NCBI RefSeq assembly: GCF_036178845.1
Contig: NZ_CP108070.1
Span: 5,828,001 to 5,892,000 of the forward strand
Length of the DNA stretch: 64,000 bases
Source: Streptomyces sp. NBC_00271
Lineage (GTDB): Bacteria; Actinomycetota; Actinomycetes; Streptomycetales; Streptomycetaceae
Direction of reading: 5' to 3'
Below, one piece after another: positions 52,677 to 59,902 of the stretch. A program made the translations under genes and the position numbers. Under the pieces are notes generated by a model. The model saw only the letters and a program-made list of their open reading frames with translations, did no database searches and had not been told where the DNA came from. Numbering within the stretch: the first letter of the stretch is position 1; every line of letters starts with the position of its first letter.

Positions 52677-54059
52677 ATGGACAGGCGTACGTTCATGGCC
52701 GGATCTGCGACTGCGACCGCCGGCGCCCTGGCGGTGCTCGGCAGCGCGACCCCCGGCTCGGCCGACGAGGCAGGCCGGACGGGCTCGGGGGGTGACCACG
52801 TGCGGAGCGTCACCGCCATCACGCAGGTCTTCGGCTCCGGGCAGAAACTGGTCGCGGTGGCGGTCGAGTACGACAGCGACATCGACGGTTCGACCCTTTC
52901 GACGTCGACGTTCGCGGTCACCGACCGCACCGTGACCAAGGTCTACACGAACAGGACGGCCGACCTCGCGCGGCGGGGCAGGAACGGCCGCTACGTCATC
53001 GTGGAGCTGTCGCCGGACGACACCGCGGCGGCCCTGTGGGTGACACAGCAGGGTCCCGGCACTCCTCCCGGCGACGGGTCGGGCGGCGGGTCCGGCGACG
53101 GAGGCGGGCCCGGGGCGGGGGGCCCGGTGGTCGGCGACACCACACCGGGAGGAACCATCGTCGCGGCGCGGGCCACGCTGACCCAGCCGGGCACCGTCAC
53201 CACGACCCGCGGTCGCCGCTACGCCGCGGACAGCACGGCGCGGTCCACCGACGCCGTGGTGAACCTGATCGTCGACGACTTCCGGCAGCTCTCGTTCAGC
53301 GACCCCGCGACCGGGCAGACCCTGAGGTACAACCTGTTCGTCCCGAAGAACTACGACCACCGCAAGAGCTACCCGATGGTCCTGTTCATGCACGACGCGA
53401 GCGTGGTCAACGTCGCGACGCAAGGCCCCCTGGTCCAGGGCCTCGGCGCCGTGTGCTGGGCGAGCCCGGAAGACCAGGCCCGGCACGAGTCCTTCGTCCT
53501 GGCCCCCGAATACGGCTCCGTGGTGATCGACGACAACTACGAGCCGTCGACGCTGTTCGAGGCCACCGCCAACCTCGTCCGGTCGGTGACGCAGGAGTAC
53601 AGCATCGACCCGGACCGGCTCTACACGACCGGGCAGTCGATGGGCGCGATGATGTCGCTGGGTCTGAACATCAGGTACCCCGACCTGTTCGCGGCCGCGT
53701 TCATCGTCGCCGGCCAGTGGCCGGAGACCCAGGCCGCGCCGCTGGCCCAAAAGAAGCTGTGGATCCTCGTCTCCGCGGACGACACCAAGGCCTACCCCGG
53801 CGAGCAGGCCATCACCGAGGTCATCCGGGACCAGGGCACACAGGTCAGCACCGCCCTGTGGGACGGCCGGTCCACGGACGCCGAGTTCGCCGCGGACGTC
53901 CGGAGCATGAAGGCACAGCGGACCCCGGTGAACTTCGCCGCCTTCGAGACCGGCACCGTCGTGCCGTCCGGCTCCACCACCAGCGCGCACATGGCCACCT
54001 GGCAGGTCGCCTACACCATCCCCGGCATCCGGGACTGGATCATGCGCCAGTCCCGCTGA
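52677..54059 (+). CDS. Tat-exported PHB-depolymerase-type esterase
   Basis: A 460-residue secreted serine hydrolase. The Tat signal is MDRRTFMAGSATATAGALAV. An N-terminal beta domain (about 40-130) and a Gly/Pro/Asp linker precede the alpha/beta-hydrolase domain: YNLFVPKNYDHRKSYPMVLF, the nucleophile elbow TTGQSMGAMMS, Asp in LVSADDTKAYPGE, and His in TSAHMATWQVAYT. This is the layout of esterase/PHB depolymerase family proteins. The substrate is unknown. ATG 52677 follows GAAGGAG. It is divergent from the ceramidase-like gene with a 246-bp gap. Confidence 0.85.
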   Translation: MDRRTFMAGSATATAGALAVLGSATPGSADEAGRTGSGGDHVRSVTAITQVFGSGQKLVAVAVEYDSDIDGSTLSTSTFAVTDRTVTKVYTNRTADLARRGRNGRYVIVELSPDDTAAALWVTQQGPGTPPGDGSGGGSGDGGGPGAGGPVVGDTTPGGTIVAARATLTQPGTVTTTRGRRYAADSTARSTDAVVNLIVDDFRQLSFSDPATGQTLRYNLFVPKNYDHRKSYPMVLFMHDASVVNVATQGPLVQGLGAVCWASPEDQARHESFVLAPEYGSVVIDDNYEPSTLFEATANLVRSVTQEYSIDPDRLYTTGQSMGAMMSLGLNIRYPDLFAAAFIVAGQWPETQAAPLAQKKLWILVSADDTKAYPGEQAITEVIRDQGTQVSTALWDGRSTDAEFAADVRSMKAQRTPVNFAAFETGTVVPSGSTTSAHMATWQVAYTIPGIRDWIMRQSR

Positions 54060-54215
54060 GCCGCGCCGGGCCCGCGCGTCGCGGACGCCCCGGTCGTGAT
54101 CGCCGGGTGCTGTGCCGACTTCCTCCTGGCGGGAGCCGATGCCCTGTCGCCCCGTCAACTCCCTGCGCCTACAGTCTCGTCGGAGTGACGGGCGAGCGGG
54201 GTGGGGTGGGCGGGT

Positions 54216-54911
54216 ATGGAGTCGGCGCAGCGTGTGATCCACCGGAGTGGGCTGTTCTCACGGCTGCTGGTCGTGCTGGTGGGTGTGGCGGTCCTGCTGC
54301 TCGGCTACAGCTTGTTCAGGCAGAACCTGTCGGCACGGCTGACCCATGACTGGCCCTGGAAGCTCAGACTGCTGGACATACAGAGCGCCGTCACGGCGGT
54401 GCTCGGTACGGGAGGAGCCGCGCTGGCCCGGGCCCAGTACGCGCGGACGGTGCGGCCCGCCATCGGATACGGGGGCCGCGTCGTCGCGAACACGGCTCCG
54501 AACGAGCGGCTGGCCTGGATGTGCAAGCTCCTCAACGGCGGGCAGGAGGTGGCGATCACCGCGGACACCAGCTACTGGATCGAGTACACCTCCGCGGGAC
54601 GCGCCGCCGGCGCCGTCGACTCCTCGGAGTGGATGAGCCAGCCGGAGGCGACAGCGGCGATCGTGAGCCGTGCGCTGGCGGAGCGCCAGGACTTCCAGCT
54701 GAACCTTGTCGGACGCGGTTACCCCATCCCCGGGCAGGGGCAGGGGCAGCTGTTTCTGGGCTGGTTCACCGAGAAGGCCATGCGCGAGCTGGAGAGCGTG
54801 TACGTACGGGTGCGTGTGGTGGACCGGGTCGGCGATGTCCACGAGCGCGTCGTCAACTTGCTGAAGGGCGCCGATCGTTCACCCGCCCACCCGGACGCTG
54901 CCCCCTTCTGA
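54216..54911 (+). CDS. Membrane-anchored hypothetical protein
   Basis: A 231-residue protein with an N-terminal helix (LLVVLVGVAVLLLGYSLF), a second weaker hydrophobic segment (VTAVLGTGGAALARAQYA), and a soluble domain with MCKLLNGGQEVAITADTSYW and YVRVRVVDRVGDVHERVVNL. No family recognised. The domain is probably cytoplasmic. ATG 54216 follows GGGCGGG. Confidence 0.6.
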   Translation: MESAQRVIHRSGLFSRLLVVLVGVAVLLLGYSLFRQNLSARLTHDWPWKLRLLDIQSAVTAVLGTGGAALARAQYARTVRPAIGYGGRVVANTAPNERLAWMCKLLNGGQEVAITADTSYWIEYTSAGRAAGAVDSSEWMSQPEATAAIVSRALAERQDFQLNLVGRGYPIPGQGQGQLFLGWFTEKAMRELESVYVRVRVVDRVGDVHERVVNLLKGADRSPAHPDAAPF

Positions 54912-55059
54912 ACATCCCGCTCTCCCCCGGGGCGGGGGTGCAGCTGGCTACACCCCCGGTTCGGGAGTGCACCTCATCGTTTCGGCGCACGGACGACGGC
55001 ATCGTTGAACCCAGCTGGTCCCAGAGGTTCACAGCTCCGCCGTCCGGAAGGAAAGCCCC

Positions 55060-55632
55060 ATGAACGCGCTGCTCTCGTCGAAGCCGGAGACGGAGTCCGC
55101 GGTGCGGGGTGCGGAGCCGACCGGGACCGGCGCCCACGACGCCCGCCGGATACCGGCGGCCCCGGCCGCCCCCGGTCCGCTCGCCTCCTTCGCCCGGTTC
55201 GTCCTCTGCGGCGGCGGCATCGGCGTCCTCTCCAGCTTCGCCGTCCCCCTCGTCGCCGGACTGATGCCCTGGGCGGTGGCCAACGCGGTCATCACCGTCG
55301 CGTCGACCCTCCTCTGCACCGAGTTGCACGCACGCTTCACCTTCGGCAGCGGGAAGCACGCCGGATGGCGCCGGCACTGGCAGTCCGCGGGATCGGCCGC
55401 GGCCGCCTACGCCGTCACCTCCGTCGCCGTCCTCGTCCTGCACACCCTCCGGGACTCTCCGAGCATGCTCACCGAACAGATCGTCTACCTCAGTGCCTCC
55501 GGCCTCGCCGGCATCGGACGCTTCCTCCTCCTGCGCCTCTACGTCTTCGCCGGCGGACGGACCAGGGCCACGGAACCGGTACGGGTGAACAGCCCGGCAC
55601 GCCGGCCGCAGCGGGCCCTGGCCTGGGCCTAG
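55060..55632 (+). CDS. GtrA-family membrane protein
   Basis: A 190-residue protein with four helices: FARFVLCGGGIGVLSSFAVP, VANAVITVASTLLCTELHAR, GSAAAAYAVTSVAVLVLHTL and VYLSASGLAGIGRFLLLRLY, the GtrA pattern of small flippase-like proteins that move prenyl-linked sugars. The loop FTFGSGK between helices two and three is also typical. It has a longer, Ala/Pro-rich N-terminus (about 40 residues). ATG 55060 follows AAGGAAAG. Confidence 0.82.
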   Translation: MNALLSSKPETESAVRGAEPTGTGAHDARRIPAAPAAPGPLASFARFVLCGGGIGVLSSFAVPLVAGLMPWAVANAVITVASTLLCTELHARFTFGSGKHAGWRRHWQSAGSAAAAYAVTSVAVLVLHTLRDSPSMLTEQIVYLSASGLAGIGRFLLLRLYVFAGGRTRATEPVRVNSPARRPQRALAWA

Positions 55633-55651
55633 GCCCCGCCGCCCCGGAGAG

Positions 55652-55978
55652 TCAGAGGGTCACCGCGACCGCGTCGAACGTCGTGTCCGGCGTCTGGGGA
55701 CTGGTGAAGCGGGCGTTGACCAGGTAAAGACGGTCGCGCCGGCGGGCGGCGGTGCGCCGCACACCTCCGATCAGCGCGATCTCGGTGGCGTACCCGGTCG
55801 TGAAGCCGTAGAGGACGGCGTCGCGCGAGTCGGTGAACCAGGCGCGGTCACCGAGCAGAATGACGTCGTTGATGACCAGCCGGGCACCACGCCCATCGCC
55901 GCGCACCACCGGGACTGGCACACTCGGCAGGTGTTCCACGGAGCCCCGCGCCCTGCCGCGCCGGCCCCCACCGCACAC
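55652..55978 (-). pseudogene. Decayed SMP-30/beta-propeller gene
   Basis: The frame contains NDVILLGDRAWFTDSRDAVL, a segment found early in Streptomyces SMP-30-like (misnamed superoxide dismutase) propeller proteins, directly joined to RLYLVNARFTSPQTPDTTFD, their C-terminal end. About 200 residues between and the signal peptide are missing. It is an internal-deletion pseudogene. Confidence 0.6.
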
Positions 55979-56048
55979 GGAGAAGTGTGACGCAGGTCAC
56001 GGGAAGTCGGTGTCGGGTGCCGGACAGCTCATAGGGGTGAGCATTGAT

Positions 56049-56705
56049 ATGCGTACCCGGGTACGGGCCGGGGAATCGAGCGCCTTCGCGGAGCTCTTCG
56101 ACAGTTATGCGCGCGCGGTCTACAACCATGCCTTCCGGCTGACCGCCGACTGGTCGACGGCCGAGGACGTGATGGCCGCGACCTTCCTGGAGGCATGGCG
56201 GCTGCGCGACCGGGTCGACCCCGAGGGCGGCTCGCTGCGGCCCTGGCTGCTGGGCATCGCCACCAACACCGCGCGCAACCAGTACCGCAGCAACCGGCGT
56301 TACCGGCAGGCGGCCCAGGCCGCCGCCGCGGCCGAGCTGTCGGTGCCCGACCACGCCGAGGACGTGGCAGGGCGGGTCGACGACCGGCGCCGCCTCGCGA
56401 CCGCCCTCACCGCCCTCGCGACGCTGCGTCCCGCGGAGCGCGAGGTCATCGCACTCTGCCTGGGGGAGGGCCTGGACTACGAGGCCGCGGCCGAGGCGCT
56501 GGGGATTCCGGTCGGCACGGTCGCCTCCCGGCTCTCCCGCGCCCGCAAGAAGCTGCGCACCCTCACCGACCCCGGACCGGCGCGCCAAGAACCCGAACCG
56601 CCGCTGAAAAAAGTTCACGGAAGACGGGAAGGCAGCCTCCGCGCCCGACAGGTAACAGGCGATCGCACCCAAGTGATCCGGCCCGCACAGGAAGGAAACC
56701 GATGA
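56049..56705 (+). CDS. ECF-type RNA polymerase sigma factor
   Basis: A 218-residue sigma factor. Region 2 is FAELFDSYARAVYNHAFRLT and AEDVMAATFLEAWRLRD, with the -10-reading WLLGIATNTARNQYR. Region 4 is LRPAEREVIALCLGEGLDYE and LGIPVGTVASRLSRARKKL. The last 40 residues are a basic tail. ATG 56049 follows GGGGTGAG; GTG 56037 is an alternative. Its stop overlaps the next gene by four bases, the usual coupling to a membrane regulator of the CU044_5270 family. Confidence 0.9.
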   Translation: MRTRVRAGESSAFAELFDSYARAVYNHAFRLTADWSTAEDVMAATFLEAWRLRDRVDPEGGSLRPWLLGIATNTARNQYRSNRRYRQAAQAAAAAELSVPDHAEDVAGRVDDRRRLATALTALATLRPAEREVIALCLGEGLDYEAAAEALGIPVGTVASRLSRARKKLRTLTDPGPARQEPEPPLKKVHGRREGSLRARQVTGDRTQVIRPAQEGNR

Positions 56706-57805
56706 ACGCGAACACGCCCCGGCAGAGTCCGGCCGAGCAGGACGAGAGCGCCCAGCAGCTCCTGTCCCGCACGGCGCGCGACCTCCCGGCGGGCCGTCAC
56801 CAGTTCCACAAGGAGCGCCTGATGGCCCAGATTCACCAGATCCAGCAGGAAGAGCGCACGGCGGCCGCGGAGGCGGTGGCCCCGGCGCGGACCCGGCGGC
56901 TGCGGCTGCCGCGTCCGGCGATCACGCTGCCCGCGCTGGCCGCCGCCCTGGCCGGTACGGTCGTCGCCGGAGTGGTGATGAACGACGGCGGCGGGGTCAG
57001 GGACGGCGGCGTCGCCACCGGACCCGCCCTCACCACCCACATCGGTCCCGCGACCACCAAGGGCGTCCCCCAGTTGCTGGGCCAGATCTCACTGGCGGCG
57101 GCCGCGACCGAGGGAAGCCACCCGGCCGTCGAGCCCGGCCAGTACGTCTACATAGAGTCCAAGACGGCCGACACCTTCGTGAAGACCGTCGGCGACAAGA
57201 GCAGCCTCGCCAGCCACGCACTGCACACCCGCAAGATCTGGCAGTCCGCCGACGGCACCAAGGGCTGGCTGATCGACCCGGCCGTCAACGACAGCTCCGA
57301 GGGCGAGACCCTGAGCCTGCCCGACGAACAGGGCAACACCCCGGTCGGCGGCCTGAACCACCCCACGTACGACTACCTGGCCAAGCTGACCACCGACCCC
57401 GACCGGCTCCTGGCCACGATCTACAAGGAGACCAAGGGCCACGGCAACTCGCCCGACCAGGAGGCGTTCACCACCATCGGCGACCTGCTCGGCGAGAGCT
57501 ATCCTCCGGCGAACCTCTACCCGGTGCTGTTCAAGGCCGCCGCGAAGATCCCCGGTGTCGTCGTGGTCGACGACGCGGTGGACGCGGTGGGCCGGCACGG
57601 GGTCGCGGTGGCGCGGCTGGACGAGACCAGTGGTCAGCGCGAGGAGTGGATCTTCGACAAGAAGACCCACGTCTTCCTGGGCGAGCGCTCGGTCCAGGTG
57701 AAGCAGAGCACCGGCGAGGACGCGCTGATGAAGCCCGGCACCGTGACCTTCACCAGCGCGATCCTCAAGCGGGCCGTCGTCGACGGCATGAAGCAGACCC
57801 CGTGA
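56702..57805 (+). CDS. CU044_5270 family protein, sigma-factor partner
   Basis: A 367-residue single-pass membrane protein. N-terminal cytoplasmic part (AQQLLSRTARDLPAGRHQFH and KERLMAQIHQIQQEE) with a membrane helix (ITLPALAAALAGTVVAGVVM), then an extracellular domain with GQYVYIESKTADTFVK, REEWIFDKKTHVFLGERSV. This is the CU044_5270 layout always linked to this group of sigma factors; it may act as an anti-sigma factor or sensor, which is not proved. It overlaps the sigma gene by four bases. Confidence 0.86.
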   Translation: MNANTPRQSPAEQDESAQQLLSRTARDLPAGRHQFHKERLMAQIHQIQQEERTAAAEAVAPARTRRLRLPRPAITLPALAAALAGTVVAGVVMNDGGGVRDGGVATGPALTTHIGPATTKGVPQLLGQISLAAAATEGSHPAVEPGQYVYIESKTADTFVKTVGDKSSLASHALHTRKIWQSADGTKGWLIDPAVNDSSEGETLSLPDEQGNTPVGGLNHPTYDYLAKLTTDPDRLLATIYKETKGHGNSPDQEAFTTIGDLLGESYPPANLYPVLFKAAAKIPGVVVVDDAVDAVGRHGVAVARLDETSGQREEWIFDKKTHVFLGERSVQVKQSTGEDALMKPGTVTFTSAILKRAVVDGMKQTP

Positions 57806-57823
57806 GCCGACGCGGTGGTCCCG

Positions 57824-59845
57824 TCAGCCGATCTTCACGGTCTTCGACACCGTGACCTGGTCGATGTCGGTGGTGCGGACGGTGGCCTTCATGGTCCAGG
57901 TGCCGGCCACCGGGAGGGTGACGCCGTCCGCGGTCCAGTAGCCGCCCTTGTCCGTCAGCCCGGCGTCGATCGGGCCGATCTGCTGGGATTCCAGAGTGAA
58001 GGTCAGGCGCAGTTCGGGCACGGTGGCGAAGCCGCCGTCGGAGCCGTAGATCACGGCCTGCACGGAGTTCTCGCCCACCCGGCTCGGTGTCATTTGGATC
58101 TGCACCTTGCCGTGTCCGCCCTCCGTGCCGACGTCGAACGGGATCGTCGTCGTCGAGGCCGTGGTCTCCCCGGCGGCCGCGGTGGCCGAGGCCGCCGCGG
58201 CCTCGGTGGCCGCGCGGCCCGGCTGGGTACCGGTGAGCAGGGTGGTGATCACCAGCACGACGATGCCGACGACGACCTCGACCAGCACCGAACGGCGCAA
58301 CGCCCGCCGGTACCGGTCGGCCTCGTCGGAGGGCTTGTCGGAGATCTTGCCCGAGCTCTTGTCGGAGGCCTCGTCCGAGAACTCGTGATCCGGATCCGGT
58401 GCGCCGTCGTCCGATGCACCGTCGTCCGAGGGGCCGCCATCCGACGGGCTGCCGTCCGAGGGGCCGTCCGCCCTCCCGACCCGTACGTCGGTGGGGGCGG
58501 ACGAGGCCCCCACCGTCTGCGGCACCCGCTCCTCCACCGGCACCGCCGCCGCTGTCCGTGCTTCGTCCGCCGCGAGCATCAGCCGCCCGGTCCAGCGCCG
58601 CGAGGCCCCCGCCCCCGCCAGCAGCACCAGCACCGCCACCAGCTTGGCGAGGAGGAGCCTGCCGTACGAGGTGGAGGTCAGCGCGTCCCAGGAGCCGAGG
58701 CCGCGCCAGGACTGGTAGACGCCGGTGACGACCAGGACGGTGACCGAGGCGAGGGCGAGGCGGGAGAAGCGGTTGACGACGGCCGCGGGGATCGGCTCGG
58801 CCGACCGGTACAGCGTGGTGAGCAGGGCCGCGAGGCCGCCCATCCAGACCGCCATCGACAGCAGGTGCAGTACGGAGGAGACCATCGCCACCGGGACCTG
58901 GATCCCGGCGGACGCGTGCTCGGCGACGGCCCAGGTGACGGCGAGGGAGACGGTGAGCAGCCCGCCGAGCGCGAGGACGAGCCGCCCCCGCACCTGCTCG
59001 CGTACCGGATAGAACACCGTCGCCCCGAGCAGCACCAGCCGCGCCAGCAGGGCCAGCCCCGGCCTGCTGGTCAGGGTCTCGTTGAGGACGGACGGGTCGA
59101 AGGCGTCCGTCGGGGAGCTGCCGCGCTCGTACGGTCCGCGCAGGAGCAGCAGCGCGGCCGTGGACAGCAGCAGGACCCACCAGCCGGTGAACAGCAGTCG
59201 CCGTACCGCGTCCGGGAAACCGCAGACCAGGACGAAGGTGGCCGCGCCGATGAGGAGGGCCAGACCGCCGTACGCCAGGTAGCGGGCGGCGTCGTAGAGC
59301 GTGCTCGCGACGGTGCCCCCGGCGGGGTCGACGGGCACCGGCGGTGGGGTCGCGGAGGGTTTGCCGATGGAGAAGGTGAAGGCGCCGGAGATCGGGTGGC
59401 TGTCGGCCGAGACGACCCGCCAGGCCACCGTGAAGGTGCCGGTGCCCAGGCCCTTCGGCAGGGTCACACGGGCGGTGTCGGAACGGTCGCCCGCGTGCCC
59501 CGGTTCGCCGGTGTGCACGCGTCGGTTGTCCGGGTCGAGCACGCGGAAGGAGTCGTCGAGGAGCCCGATGGACTCGCTGAAGGACAGCGTCACCTCGGTG
59601 GGCGCCGTCTTCAGCACGCTGCCGTCCTGGGGATCGGTGCCGGTCAGCGCGGCGTGGGCGGACGCGCCGCCGACACCGCCGAACAGCACCAGGACCAGCA
59701 CCGTGCCCAGCAGCGCCAGCCCCTGGGCGATCCGCCGTCGCTCCCGCTGTCCGGCTCCACGTCCGCTCACACGCTGTCTCCGTCGTCTCCGTCGGCCCTG
59801 CGGTCTCCGCATTCCGGTCCGCCCGGTCCGCACTTCCAGAGTCAC
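57824..59845 (-). CDS. CopC/CopD copper-resistance fusion protein
   Basis: A 673-residue membrane protein. After a basic leader and signal helix, the CopC domain begins HAALTGTDPQDGSVLKTAPT (N-terminal His a copper ligand) and has VSADSHPISGAFTFSIG. Eight or so helices of the CopD domain follow (about 185-430; AMVSSVLHLLSMAVWMGGL carries the conserved His). An acidic loop of PSDGxPSD repeats (about 460-520) and one helix lead to an extracellular FixH/YtkA-like domain (TFTLESQQIGPIDAGLTDKG). It would import or handle periplasmic copper. GTG 59845 is the start used; ATG 59812 is possible. Confidence 0.88.
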   Translation of the reverse strand: MTLEVRTGRTGMRRPQGRRRRRRQRVSGRGAGQRERRRIAQGLALLGTVLVLVLFGGVGGASAHAALTGTDPQDGSVLKTAPTEVTLSFSESIGLLDDSFRVLDPDNRRVHTGEPGHAGDRSDTARVTLPKGLGTGTFTVAWRVVSADSHPISGAFTFSIGKPSATPPPVPVDPAGGTVASTLYDAARYLAYGGLALLIGAATFVLVCGFPDAVRRLLFTGWWVLLLSTAALLLLRGPYERGSSPTDAFDPSVLNETLTSRPGLALLARLVLLGATVFYPVREQVRGRLVLALGGLLTVSLAVTWAVAEHASAGIQVPVAMVSSVLHLLSMAVWMGGLAALLTTLYRSAEPIPAAVVNRFSRLALASVTVLVVTGVYQSWRGLGSWDALTSTSYGRLLLAKLVAVLVLLAGAGASRRWTGRLMLAADEARTAAAVPVEERVPQTVGASSAPTDVRVGRADGPSDGSPSDGGPSDDGASDDGAPDPDHEFSDEASDKSSGKISDKPSDEADRYRRALRRSVLVEVVVGIVVLVITTLLTGTQPGRAATEAAAASATAAAGETTASTTTIPFDVGTEGGHGKVQIQMTPSRVGENSVQAVIYGSDGGFATVPELRLTFTLESQQIGPIDAGLTDKGGYWTADGVTLPVAGTWTMKATVRTTDIDQVTVSKTVKIG

Positions 59846-59902
59846 GGATACGTACGGACGAATCCGGCGCCGTGCTCACTCCCCCGGCGAGGAACCCACC
59901 GA

